From: Cherax quadricarinatus
Taxonomy: Eukaryota; Arthropoda; Malacostraca; Decapoda; Parastacidae
Assembly: GCF_038502225.1 (NCBI RefSeq)
Contig: NW_027196945.1
Location: 1 to 64,000, forward strand
Direction of reading: 5' to 3'
Length of the DNA stretch: 64,000 nucleotides
This document shows positions 53,623-63,897 of this stretch, one piece after another. Each line of letters opens with the position of its first letter. Position 1 is the stretch's first letter. The position numbers and the translations under genes were made by a program. The notes beneath the pieces are model-generated. The model was not told where the DNA came from, ran no database searches, and saw nothing but the letters and a program-made list of their open reading frames with translations.

Positions 53623-54515
53623 TGATGTTATGAATGAAAAGAAGATGGATGTCCTGGCCCTAAGCGAAACAAAGCTGAAGGTGGTAGACGAGTTTCAGTG
53701 GGGAGAAATAAATGGGATTAAGTCAGGAGTATCTGAGAGAGTTAGAGCAAAGGAAGGGGTAGCAATAATGTTGAAGGATCAGTTATGGAAGGAGAAGAGG
53801 GAATATAAATGTGTAAATTCAAGGATTATGTGGATTAAAATAAGGGTCAGATGCGAAAAGTGTGTCATAATAAGTGTGTATGCACCAGGGGAAGAGAGGA
53901 TTGTAGAGGAGAGAGAGAGATTTTGGGAGATGTTAAGTAAATGTATAGGAACCTTTGAACCAAGTGAGAGAGTAATTGTGGTAGAGGACCTAAATGCTAA
54001 AGTAGGAGAAACATTTAGAGAGGGAGTGGTAGGTAAGTTTGGGGTGCCAGGTGTAAATGATAATGGGAGCCCTTTGATTTGAACTTTGCATGGAAAGGGG
54101 TTTAGTTATAGGTAATACGTATTTTAAGAAAAACAGGATAAATAAGAATACAAGATATGATGTAGGGCATAACGAAAGTAGTTTGTTGGACTACGTATTG
54201 GTAGATAAAAGACTGTTGAGTAGATTTCAGGATGTACATGTTTATAGAGGGGTCACAGATATATCAGATCACTTTTTAGTTGTAGCTATAGTGAGAGTAA
54301 AAGGTAGATGGGATACAAGGAAAATAGAAGCAGCAAGTAAGAGACAGGTGAAGGTGTACAAACTAAAAGATGAGGCAGTTAGGGTAAGAAATAAAGAACT
54401 ATTGGAGGATAGATGGGCTAGTGAGAGTATAGGCAATGGGGTCGAAGATGTATGGGGTAGGTTTAAGAATGTAGTGTTAGTGTGTCAGCAGAAGTTTGTG
54501 GTTACAGGAAAGTGA
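53558..54515 (+). pseudogene. APE endonuclease of RTE-like copy C (frameshifted)
   Basis: Open stretches 53558-54082 and 54090-54515 carry LNVRGCSADD, LALSETKLK, YAPGEER, LNAKVGE, then LLDYVLVD and DISDHFLV. An extra T near 54078 breaks the frame compared with copy B, and the second stretch ends after a one-base shift near 54485. The VVGDLN glycine is changed to glutamate (VVEDLN). It is not functional. Confidence 0.8.
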
Positions 54516-55468
54516 GTGCAGGAGGGAAGAGGAGCGATTGGTGGAATGATGTAAAGAGAGTAGCAAGGGAGAAAATGTTAGCATATGAGAGGTTTTTACA
54601 AAGAAGTGACGCAAGGAGGGAAGAGTACATGGGGAGAAAAAGAGAGTGGTTAAAAGAGTGTTGAAGCAATGTAAAAAGAGAGCAAATGAGAGAATGGGTG
54701 AGATGTTATCAACAAATTTTGTTGAAAATAAGAAAAAGTTTTGGAGTGAGATTAATAAGTTGAGGAAGCCTAGGGAGAATATTTTGAGGAATTGTTAAAT
54801 GTTGAAGAAGATAGGGAAGCTGTGATTTCGTGCTTAGGGCAAGGAGGAAATGACATCTTGTAGGAGTGAGGAAGAGCCAGTTGTGAGTGTGGGGGAAGTT
54901 CATGAGGCAGTGGGTAGAATGAAAGGGGGTAAGGCAGCCGGGATTGATGGGATAAAGATAGAAATGTTAAAAACAGTTTTGGATATAGTTTTGGAGTGGT
55001 TGGTGCTATTACTTAATATATGTATGGAAGAGGGTAAGGTACCTAGGGATTGGCAGAGAGCATGCATAGTTCCTTTGTATAAAGGCAAATGGGACAAAAG
55101 AGAGTGTAAAAATTATAGGGAAATAAGTCTGTTGAGTATACCTGATAAAGTGTATGGTAGAGTTATTATTGAAAAAAATTAAGAGTAAAATGGAGAGGAG
55201 ATGAACAAGGAGGCTATAGGAAAGGTAGGAGGTGTGTAGACCAAGTGTTTACAGTGAAACATGTAGGTGAACAGTATTTAGATAAGGGTAAAGAGGTTGT
55301 TGTGGCATTTATGGATTTGGAGAGAGCATATGACACGGGGGACAGGGTGGGGGGCAATGTGGCAGATGTTGCAGATGTATGGTGTAGGAGGTAGGTTACT
55401 GAAAGTGGTGAAGTGCTTTTCCGAGGATAGTGAGGCTCAGGTTAGAGTATGTGGGAGAGAGGGAGATT
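54516..55468 (+). pseudogene. RT N-terminal part of copy C (frameshifts and deletions)
   Basis: Fragments match GKAAGIDGIKIEML, VPRDWQRACIVPLYKGK and then a damaged palm (WGAMWQMLQMYGVGGRLL). Compared with copy A about 85 bp is deleted near 54775, and several single-base shifts occur. The segment stops in the region before LRQGC, where the ORF1-only element is inserted. Confidence 0.75.
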
Positions 55469-57367
55469 TAGGATTAGGATTAAGACGACGAGAGCTGTCG
55501 TGAGATGGGAAGGAAGAAGGTTAAGGAAGGATAGAAATAATGGAAAAGGATGGGAAGGAGAGGAAGAGGAGGAATCAAGGCAAGTGGCCCAACCATTTTG
55601 GGGTATGTGGTACCGAAGTACTGGAGGCGTAGATGGAGAGGCTTGAATGATGTCGTTGCTTGGTTCTCTAGGAGAGGATGGCGAAGGCAGCGGCGGGAGC
55701 TGAGACTGTCAGTAGGCAGCAAGCAGGACGAGTTATTTTCTCGCTAATGCGGTTATCAATGTGTGAAATTTTGTTTTAGAGAGTTGTATCACACCTATGG
55801 GAGCTCTGTAGAAGAGTTCGTTGGTTTAGAGTTGGTGGATTATCTGTTCGACTTTAGGGTATGGCGTTTCGTCGGTGGTGTACGTTGCAGTTTTGTCTTT
55901 GAGATGTTGGGCGAGTTCTAGGCGATCCATTGGGCTGGGGCAATGCTTCATGGTGTAGAACATGAGTCCTCTGTGTTTAGCCCATAGTGTTCCAGGTAAT
56001 CGACGTGGTCGAGGTGGAGAAGGCGGTGGTGAAGTTGAGGAAGGTGGTGGTGCTTCGTTTTCAGCTTCAGTAGGCGAATTAGAAGATGTTTCTGGTGGCA
56101 AGGCTTCTGATTGGTTGGATTCAGTAAGGGGTGGTGGCGGTGGAGGCTTCTCATTGGTCGTTGTTGGATTGACGTCACTAGTTGGTGGTGTTGATGGAAC
56201 TTCTGCAGAAGAGTTGGTGATTAAGTCTTTGGTGAATTTGAGAATTTCTTCAGAAGGTGGAGATGCTGGAAATGTAAATGATGGCATGTTATTTAATGCA
56301 AATAACTCGTTGATGGTAGAGTTAAAGGATCCAGGAACAGCCATGTTTTGCATGTGGGCGTATAGTAGACAATAGTGGATCTTCGTTACGCCACATGTTG
56401 GAGGAGTGATGGTGGTGGTGGTGGTGGTGGAGGCGGGCTGAGTAGATGCTTGAAGTAAATTTGTAGTGTCTGCTTGCAACTTTGCAATTGCGGCATACGT
56501 TGGTGTATTGTTGGTAGATTTTTTCTTTGTTACATCTTGTTGTTTCTTCATAATATCCTTTCTTGTAGGACATTTTGCCGCCAATGTATGGTGATCATTA
56601 CTTTTACAGTTTAAACACGCTGGTTGTGTTGGAGCAGCAGCGGTACAGGAACTGAAGGTGTGTCCCTCACTATCACATGTAGTGCAGAACTTCTTGTCTT
56701 TTATTGGACCTGCTTTGGTGGTGTGAAGATAAGAATAACAGTTCCAGCAATGTTGGATGTAGTGGTATCTCTCTGCTTCTATGTAGGTAGGACTGATGTA
56801 GTAGTAGTAAACAGCAAGACCTTCGTTCAGAGCAATGACAGCCATGTTCACGTCGGTAAAGGTGACCTTGAGCATAGACGATGCATTCGGGATTTTGGTA
56901 ATGCTGTCAACAGTAGCCCAAGTATTTTGAGTTTCAATAGATGACTTGAGTTCGGCAATTGTTTGAGAAGTCAGAATCTTGTCCAGTTTTTTCAGGAATA
57001 CTGATTTTCTTGCCTTGAGGGCAGGAGAGGATGTAACAGTAAATCCTTGAGCAGTAAGAGTAGTGGTGGCTTCGGTAGTGAGTAACTTCTCTGCTTCAGC
57101 ATCATCGTGACATACAACAATGAGTGCTTCTTTGAGTGTCAGAATAGCGTTGAATTTAACATGCAATGCTCCCTGCACAACAGTTGCAAGAGCAAGCTTC
57201 GTTGAATCTTCAATGGTACCACTAGTTGGTTTGATCTTTACACGATTTGCGTAGCTCATCGTGCAAGTAAAGGTTCCCCTCCCCAGCGGGGATCGTAGGG
57301 AGACAGAGTAAGTAAGGAGAGCTGCTATGACCTGCCAGGGCGAGAGTCAAAAGCAGAATCTGTGTCA
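55469..57367 (-). mobile_element. ORF1-only non-LTR element inserted in copy C
   Basis: A 1.9-kb minus-strand insert interrupts an otherwise collinear RT sequence. GAGATT is present on both sides (near 55462 and 57365), consistent with a short target-site duplication. It has a 5' leader of about 110 bp, one long ORF and about 355 bp of 3' sequence that ends TTAATCCTAATCCTAAAT on the minus strand. There is no RT or endonuclease coding in it. It is either a non-autonomous ORF1-only element or an internally deleted copy of an autonomous one. Confidence 0.75.
55826..57259 (-). CDS. Gag-like ORF1 protein with zinc knuckles
   Basis: A 477-codon open frame without interruption, starting MSYANRVKIKPTSGTIEDST. 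The N-terminal 150 residues resemble the RNA-recognition-like region of arthropod LINE ORF1 proteins. Around residues 165-225 is a cysteine cluster: CWNCYSYLH, CTTCDSEGHTFSSC (a perfect CX2CX4HX4C knuckle) and CLNCKSNDHHTLAAKC. The C-terminal half is rich in proline, threonine and serine, including a PPPPPP run, and ends near PYPKVEQIIHQL. ORF1 proteins of this kind bind their RNA and form ribonucleoprotein particles needed for retrotransposition. The intact frame inside a broken host element implies a later insertion. The usual ORF2 is absent from the element. Confidence 0.78.
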   Translation of the reverse strand: MSYANRVKIKPTSGTIEDSTKLALATVVQGALHVKFNAILTLKEALIVVCHDDAEAEKLLTTEATTTLTAQGFTVTSSPALKARKSVFLKKLDKILTSQTIAELKSSIETQNTWATVDSITKIPNASSMLKVTFTDVNMAVIALNEGLAVYYYYISPTYIEAERYHYIQHCWNCYSYLHTTKAGPIKDKKFCTTCDSEGHTFSSCTAAAPTQPACLNCKSNDHHTLAAKCPTRKDIMKKQQDVTKKKSTNNTPTYAAIAKLQADTTNLLQASTQPASTTTTTTITPPTCGVTKIHYCLLYAHMQNMAVPGSFNSTINELFALNNMPSFTFPASPPSEEILKFTKDLITNSSAEVPSTPPTSDVNPTTTNEKPPPPPPLTESNQSEALPPETSSNSPTEAENEAPPPSSTSPPPSPPRPRRLPGTLWAKHRGLMFYTMKHCPSPMDRLELAQHLKDKTATYTTDETPYPKVEQIIHQL

Positions 57368-58195
57368 GTGTGTCAGAGATTATTTTCCAGTAAAAGTAGG
57401 CCTTAGACAAGGATGTGTGATGTCACCGTGGTTGTTCAATATATTTATAGATGGGGTTGTAAGAGAAGTGAATGTGAGGGTCTTGGCAAGAGGTGTGGAA
57501 TTATAAGATAAAGAATCAAACACAAAGTGGGAGTTGTCACAGTTACTCTTTGCTGATGATGCTGCGCTTTTGGGAGATTCTGAAGAGAAATTGCAGAGAT
57601 TGGTAGATGAATTTGGTAGGGTATGTAAAAGAAGAAAATTAAAACTGAATGTAAGAAAGAGTAAAGTGATGAGGATAAAAAGATTAGGTGATGAAAGATT
57701 GGATATCAGATTGGAGGGAGAGAGTATGGAGGAAGTGAATGTAATCAGATATTTAGGAGTGGACATGTCAGCAGATGTGTCTATGAAGGATAAGGTGAAT
57801 CATAGAATTGATGGGGGGAAAAGGGAGGCAAAGAGGGAAATGTATGAGAGTATAGTTTTACCAACACTCATATATGGGTGTGAAGCATGGGCGATGAATG
57901 TTGCAACGAGGAGAAGGCTGCAGGCAGTATACATGTCATGTCTGAGGGCAATGTGTAGTGTGAGAAGGGGTTGTTGAAGTGATTCGGACATGTAGAGAGA
58001 ATGGAACAAAATGAAATGACTTCGAGAGTGTATAAATCTGTAGTGGAGGGAAAGTGGGGTAGTGATCGGCCTAGGAAAGGTTGGAGGGAGGGTGTAAAGG
58101 AGGTTTAGTGTGCAAGGGGCTTGGACTTCCAGCGAGCATGTGTGAGCTTATTTGATAGGAGTGAATGGAGACAAATGGTTTTTAATACTTGACGT
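57368..58195 (+). pseudogene. RT C-terminal part of copy C
   Basis: Coding resumes with PVKVGLRQGCVMSPWLFNIF, then FADDAALLGDSEEKLQRLVD, YLGVDMSADVSMKDKVNHRI and YGCEAWAMNVATRRRL. Small deletions near 57820 and 57965 remove parts of the thumb and tail. It is a broken copy. Confidence 0.78.
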
Positions 58196-58344
58196 GCTGT
58201 TGGAGTGTGAGCAAAGTAACATTCATGAAGGGATTCAGGTAAACCAGCAGGCCGGACTTGAGTCCTGGACTCACTCTGAAGGAGGGGTGTTAATGTTGCA
58301 GTTTTCCTTTTTCGGGCCACCCTGCCTTGGTGGGAATCGGCCGA

Positions 58345-58378
58345 TGTGTTAATAACAATAATAATAATAATAATAATA

Positions 58379-58442
<64 letters not shown>
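58345..58442. repeat. (TAA)n tail of RTE-like copy C
   Basis: (AAT)n of about 95 bp directly after the RTE-like 3' end, consistent with the simple-repeat tails of RTE elements. Confidence 0.95.
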
Positions 58443-58645
58443 TATGTGAAACATGATGCAGTAAAGCTTTGCTGTTATCACTTTTTTTTTTAAATTACCT
58501 GTTCCACTTAATTTTCAAAAATCTTTTTAATTTTTAATTTTCTTATAACAATTTAAACATATATTACAGGGTTTGCAATCACATCATTCCAAAGAGTGGC
58601 TCAAACATCTGTTGAATTCGTAATAACACTGGAGTTTTGATCACC

Positions 58646-58717
58646 ATGTCAAACACTGGTGGCAGCAGTCTCACTCACCATGAAGGCAGCCAAGCTGGTG
58701 TATCACGACCAGAGAAG
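58646..58717 (+). CDS. Possible short 5' coding exon upstream of the KH exon
   Basis: ATG at 58646 in a fair context (ATCACCATGT) opens 24 codons, MSNTGGSSLTHHEGSQAGVS then RPEK, that end exactly at an AG/GTAACT donor (58716-58719). A potential acceptor AG lies at 58568-58569. The frame is closed by stops upstream of the ATG, so this would be the translation start. It ends in phase 0, and the KH exon at 59878 begins in phase 0 with EWDKLES. The peptide resembles nothing I know, so this is a prediction from splice signals only. Confidence 0.3.
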
Positions 58718-58870
58718 GTAACTGATAACATTTATTGGTAGAAATCATTCTGCAAACAGCAAACATAATTTAGTGAATATCCTGACTCATTTAATATTTT
58801 GGAGCAGTAGCAGTTCATGTGTTTTGCTGGCTTAGTAAACATAAGCTGATATCTTAAGCAGTTTAGGATT

Positions 58871-59246
58871 GTTAGGTAAGACACATATGCAACAGTTAGA
58901 CAACTTTATTCCGAAACGTTTCGCCTACACAGTAGGCTTCTTCAGTCGAATACAGAAAGTAGGCAGGAACAGTAGAGAAGTGAAGACGATGTAATCAGTC
59001 CATCACCCTTGTAGTCGTAGAATTTGAGGTTGTCAGTCCCTCGGCCTGGAGAAGTTCAGTTCCATAGTCAGGAACTAGATAGTTCCTGACTATGGAACTG
59101 AACTTTAAGGGTGATGGACTGATTACATCGTCTTCACATCTCTACTGTTCCTGCCTACTTTCTGTGTTCGACTGAAGAAGCCTACTGTGTAGGCGAAACG
59201 TTTCGGAATAAAGTTGTCTAACTGTTGCATATGTGTCTTACCTAAC
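58871..59246. repeat. Large inverted repeat (foldback)
   Basis: Arms of about 140 bp (58871-59010 and 59107-59246) are near-perfect reverse complements, starting GTTAGGTAAGACACATATGC and ending with its complement. A second, tighter palindrome fills 59053-59105, around TAGTCAGGAACTAGATAGTT. The arms contain CCGAAACGTTTCG, a perfect palindrome. The whole lies between the possible first exon and the KH exon, so it would be intronic and could fold in the transcript. Confidence 0.85.
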
Positions 59247-59877
59247 AACCTGTCGGTATTGTATACCATTTTGATGTTCAGTTTAGGACTATTTGGTTGT
59301 CCATTAGTTGCTCAAGGAAGTACAATTTAGAAAGTAATCTATGCATATTGTCTTCTACTGAGGATTAGTTTGTGATCATCAGACTTGGTAGACTTGATAG
59401 TTTGGTATAATTTCTCCACCACATGGAAGAGAAAGTTAATGTGCTTTAATAAAAAAAACCAGTAAAACACAATTAATTTTATCCATTTATCATATTTTTT
59501 TTAATTGTGCTTTATTTCTACAGTGAAAGATAGTCTCATTATTTTAATTACATAACCAAAATGTCTGATTTGTCTGGATATTAGAGAATAAAACATAAGG
59601 TCATCAGATTAATTTACTTTGAAGTCTGTCGACTGAATGTAGGTCACTGAAGTTGCAGCTAAATATTTACTAATAATCAAAAATACTCTTATCCCTAAGA
59701 TTAAAGTATTATTTAATAAGATTTAATCCGTATTTATTCCCTAAGATTATAGTATTATTTAATAAGATTTAATCCGTATTTAATCTTTAAGGTTAAAGTC
59801 AACTCTGTGCATTTACACTTTGTGTATATTAACTCAAGGTAATAGGACAAAATTATTGTGAATTTCTTTTTGTTTAG

Positions 59878-60031
59878 GAATGGGATAAGTTGGAATCCAG
59901 GATGAAAAATGAGGAGAGAACCATCATAATTGATAAGCGTTTCCACGGAGCCATCATTGGTACTAGAGGTGTCAATATCAAGGAGATCACAAGCACCTTT
60001 AACAAAGTTCGAATCTCCTTCCCTGAGCGAG
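59878..60031 (+). CDS. KH-domain exon of a vigilin-type RNA-binding protein
   Basis: A 154-bp internal exon flanked by TTTTTGTTTAG (acceptor ending 59877) and AG/GTGAGA (donor at 60032). Read from 59878 in phase 0, it gives EWDKLESRMKNEERT, IIIDKRFHGAIIGTRG and VNIKEITSTFNKVRISFPER, then one base into the next codon. The SRMKNE linker, the RFH..IIG start and the GTRG GxxG loop match the start of a central KH domain (about KH7) of vigilin, a protein with many KH repeats that binds RNA in the cytoplasm and at the ER. No other vigilin exon is visible. Conserved basic residues of the helix after GxxG are changed (KEITSTF), so a paralogue or a relaxed copy is possible. The open frame past 60031 is intron read-through. 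Confidence 0.7.
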
Positions 60032-60486
60032 GTGAGAAGATCAGCATTAATGTCCACTACCAGCCTTACCACTACCACTTCTTTCTTTTCTTCCTCTCTC
60101 GTTCACGTTCTTGTCCCAGTTGTCTATATATGCTGGCTTCCTCATTCTTTCGTGTCAGTGACTCTAAATGGTCCAAGTCGGACCTAAATGTCCTCTCCTA
60201 TGTGCGGGTTATTTGTGTATTTTATGATGTAGTTGATCTCGTTGGCTTCAGCATTTTAAATGACAATTTTTACACAATATTTAAAATTCTTTTAGTTTGG
60301 AAATTATTAAAGACATATATATTTAAATCTCTAAATCTACAAAAATTAAAGGCATTTTTTTTTGCTTATATTTCGGTTGGGCAATTTAAAGCCTATCAAC
60401 TACCTGAGGATCTCTAAAAATGCTCAATTCCATTAAAATCGGATTAAAAGAAACTTAATGTTTGCACATTAAGAGACATAAACTTC
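60032..60486 (+). other. Probable intron 3' of the KH exon
   Basis: Starts with the GTGAGA donor and is followed by AT-rich, pyrimidine-rich sequence with no further exon that I recognise. The downstream tandem repeats would also be intronic if the gene continues. Confidence 0.45.
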
Positions 60487-62090
60487 GTGAGTTCTGCCAG
60501 GTTCAGCACTCTGCTGTTGCTTACGTGAGTTCTACCAAGTCCAGTACTCTGTTCCCGCTTATGTGAATTCTACCAGGTTCAGTACTCTGTTCCTGTTTAT
60601 GTGAGTTCTACCAGGTTCAGTACTCTGTTCCTGCTTAGGGGAGTTCTACCAGGTCCAGTACTCTGTTCCCGCTTATGTGAATTCTACCAGGTTCAGTACT
60701 CTGTTCCTGTTTATGTGAGTTCTACCAGGTTCAGTACTCTGTTCCTGCTTAGGGGAGTTCTACCAGGTCCAGTACTCTGTTCCTGCTTATGTGAGGTCTG
60801 CCAGGTCCAGTACTCTGTTCCTGCTTATGTGAGGTCTACCAGGTCCAGTACTCTGTTCCTGCTTATGTGAGTTCTACCAGGTTCAGTACTCTGTTCTTCC
60901 TTACTTAAGTTTCACCAGGTCCAATATACATTGTTCTTGATTACGTGAATTTTACCAGGTCCAGTGCTCTGTTGTTGCTTACGTGAGTTTTACCAGATCT
61001 AGTACTCTATTCTTGCTTACATAAGTTTTACCAGGTCCAGTACTCTGTTTTTGCTTACATGAGTTTTACCAGGTCCAGTATACTTTGTTCTTGATTACGT
61101 GAGTTTTACCAGGTCAAGTACTCTGTTCTTGCTTATGTGAGTTTTACGGTATCCAGTACTCTGGTTTTTGCATACGTGAGTTTTACCAGGTCCAGTACTC
61201 TGTTCTTGCTTACGTGAGTTTTACCAGGTCCAGTACTCTATTCTTGCTTACGTGAGTTTTACCAGGCCCAGTACTCTGTTCTTGCTTACGTGAGTTTTAC
61301 CAGGTCCAGTACTCTGTTCTTGCTTACGTGAGTTTTACCAGGTCCAGTACTCTGTTCTTGCTTACGTGAGTTTTACCAGGTCCAGCACTCTGCTGTTGAT
61401 TACGTGAGTTTTACCAGGTCCAGCACTCTGCTGTTGATTATGTGAGTTTTATCAGGTTCCAATACTCTGTTCTTGTTTATGTGAGTTTTACCAGGTCCAG
61501 TACTCTGTTCTTGCTTACGTGAGTTTCACCAGGTCCAGTACTCTGCTGTTGATTATGTGAGTTTTACCAGGTCCAGTACTCTGTTTTTGTGTACCTGAGT
61601 TTTACCAGGTCCAGTACTCTGTTTTTGCGTCTGTGAGTTTTACCAGGTCCAGTACTCTGTTTTTGCGTACCTGAGTTTTACCAGGTCCAGTACTCTGTTT
61701 TTGATTATATGAGTTTTACCAGGTCCAGTACTCTGTTTTTGCTTACGTGAATTTTACCAGGTAAGGTAGTCGGTTCTTTCTTACGTGAGTTTTACCAGGT
61801 CCAGCACTCTGCTGTTGATTTTGTGAGTTTTACCAGGTCCAGCACTCTGCTGTTGATTATGTGTGTTTTACCAGGTCCAGTACTCTGTTCTTACTTACGT
61901 GAGTTTTACCAGGTCCAGTATTCTGTTTTTGCTTACGTGAGTTTTACCAGGTCCAGCACTCTGTTCTTGTTTATGTGAGTTTTACCAGGTCCAGTACTCT
62001 GTTCTTGCTTATGTGAGTTTTACCAGGTCCAGCACTCTGCTGTTGATTATGTGAGTTTCACCAGGTCCAGTACTCTGTTCTTGCTTACCT
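60487..62090. repeat. 38-bp minisatellite array
   Basis: About 42 copies of a 38-bp unit: GTGAGTTTTACCAGGTCCAG then TACTCTGTTCTTGCTTAC. The first 400 bp forms a subfamily with GAGTTCTACCAGG, in which a three-unit block of 114 bp is repeated (ATGTGAATTCTACC at 60561 and 60675). Open frames here are repeat artefacts. Confidence 0.96.
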
Positions 62091-62344
62091 GAATTTTTGC
62101 ATCTACAGTTGCCAATACTATTAGTCATGATTTTGCAAGCAATTTCAAGTTGGTTCTTTCGTGGATTATAATTCGGTAAATTGTGCATTTGATACTGTAA
62201 ATAAGACCATAGTAAAATAATAATAATTCTTACAATATTGTTTTCCTCATGATGTAGTTTTACATCAGATAAACCAGATATGGAGGGCGAGTTAATATAA
62301 TATAACATCTTTATTTACTACAAGTACATATACAAGGTATACAG

Positions 62345-62600
62345 ACCATAGCTGACATCAGTGACATACTACTATATAGAAAACCGCTTGTTATGCTGAG
62401 CATTTCGGGCAACTTAGGCCAATTTTGTCCCAGGATGCGACCCACACCAGTCACATCCAAGTACCCATTTCATACTGATGGGTGAACATTGACAATAGGT
62501 GTCTTTTGGAAACCAGTCCTAATATTTTCCATCTGTACTGGGGATTCGAACTCCGGACGTTAGTGTGAGAGGTGAGTGCGCTAACGATCATTCTCGAAGA
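62345..62600 (-). mobile_element. tRNA-like SINE
   Basis: On the minus strand an A-box-like TTAGCGCACTCACC is followed by the B box GTTCGAATCCCC (complement at 62540-62551), and then by a body containing GACTGGTGTGGGTCGCATCC. I recognise this as a family common in decapod genomes. The right end is blurred near 62600. Confidence 0.6.
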
Positions 62601-62604
62601 ATTC

Positions 62605-63490
62605 TGCGGTATTTATGCTATTTAGCACGAGTTTTGCACGATTTGGGTATAGCACGATTGAAGATTTGCGACACAATTTTATGTAACACATCGTAAGGTG
62701 AATTTATCCCGGCCGCCTTGTTGTGGTTGAGCTGGGGAGTCCTGCTGAACTAACTTACTGAACGACTTGATTGACTTACTGAATGACTTGACTGGCTTAC
62801 TGAATGACTTGCATGACTTACTGAATGACCTGACTGACTTACTGAATCACTTGACTGACTTACTGAACTTGACTGACTTACTGAGTGACCTGACTGACTT
62901 ACTGAAACATTTGACTGACTTACTGAATGACTTGATTGACTTACTGAATGACTTGACTGCCTTACTGAACGACTTGACTGCCTTACTGAATGACTTAACT
63001 GACTTAATGACTTGAGACTTACTGAATCACTTGACTGACTTACTGAATCACTTGACTGACTTACTGAATGACTTGATTGACTGAATTGCACAGTTAGACA
63101 CTCCAGTACAACCATCAACTTCAGTACCAGAACCTCTACCATCCACCTCAGCCCAGTAGGACCACAACATAACTCTACACTCTCTTCACAATCATCCACA
63201 AACACCAGCACCCACAATTTAAGGTAAGAAATACTATTATTTCTGTTACATTTGTAGTCTTAAGCAGTAAAAACAACATAATACATCACAACAATGAACT
63301 ACAATTATATATTCACTTTTATTTTTGTAAGATGTGGAGGCCTAAAAAAAGTTGTTCATCTTTTTTTGGGGCTCTCAGGAACGTAACCCTATTTTTCCCG
63401 TAAGTTCTTCAGTTCATCTTACACGGTTTTACCTAACACGGTGTTTTTAGGAACGTAACTACCGTGTTAAATAACAGTCTACTGTACTCA
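62605..63490. mobile_element. Possible pogo/Tigger-like DNA transposon remnant
   Basis: The right end reads AACACGGTGTTTTTAGGAAC, CGTGTTAAATAACAG and TCTACTGTA, which on the minus strand is TACAGTAGACTGTTATTTAA. This resembles pogo/Tigger-type ends with TA flanks. The left part (62610-62710) has related TAGCACGA and CGATTTGGGTATAGCACG stretches. A proline/serine/threonine-rich frame near 63080-63150 (TPVQPSTSVPEPLPSTSAQ) fits the tail of such transposases. The transposase core is absent, so this assignment is tentative. Confidence 0.35.
62749..63085. repeat. 21-bp minisatellite array
   Basis: About 16 units of TTGACTGACTTACTGAATGA plus C, with some 16- and 18-bp units. Both strands give serine/glutamine or leucine/asparagine-rich artefact frames. 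Confidence 0.93.
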
Positions 63491-63897
63491 ATTTTCCATT
63501 AGTCTATCACAAACGACAAAGTGTTCCATAAAAATGCGTAGAAAAACGTAATAGAGTGAGCAATTCTCTGCTTAGGAAAGTGAGATTGTTTTTTAAGGTG
63601 CACTAAATTTTTTTATTCATTATATAAACTGACTAATTTCCACATCACTTTTCATGTCGGACAGACGATGTATTCTTAAGTTACTGAATAAAAACAGAAT
63701 GTTTTTATTTATTTAATATAACTGTCAAATTGGGACTGTTGGCACCCAGTAGCAGCTTGAGCTTTGTATTCAGGACACCACAGTGTGAAATTTTGAAGTA
63801 GACCTGCCGAGTCATACTCCAGTTACGACCCCTAGTTTTATTACATCTACAAATTAGCCAGCAAGCAAGCGGCTTTCAGTATGTACTGTTTTGTTCC
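63491..63897. other. No recognised gene
   Basis: AT-rich sequence. Near 63787, TTTTGAAGTAGACCTGCCGA followed by GTCATACTCCAGTTACGACC resembles the loose motif at 52.2-52.9 kb. Confidence 0.4.

Larger units (their letters stand above)
53103..58344 (+). mobile_element. RTE-like non-LTR retrotransposon, copy C, degraded and split
   Basis: The 5' region at 53103-53500 matches the leaders of copies A and B (GGATGGTAGACAGCAACC). The coding region has many shifts and deletions and is interrupted by the ORF1-only element (55469-57367). It resumes at 57368 and the 3' untranslated region ends at 58344 in a (TAA)n tail. It is more diverged from A and B than they are from each other, so it is an older copy. 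Confidence 0.85.

Noticed and set aside
59890..60417. Single 175-codon protein across the KH exon and beyond
   Set aside because: After 60031 the similarity to vigilin stops exactly at a consensus GTGAGA donor, so the remainder is intron read-through.
62750..63217. Serine/glutamine-rich protein frame (SQSSHSVSQ repeats)
   Set aside because: It is the translation of the 21-bp minisatellite and extends only as far as the array and its edge.
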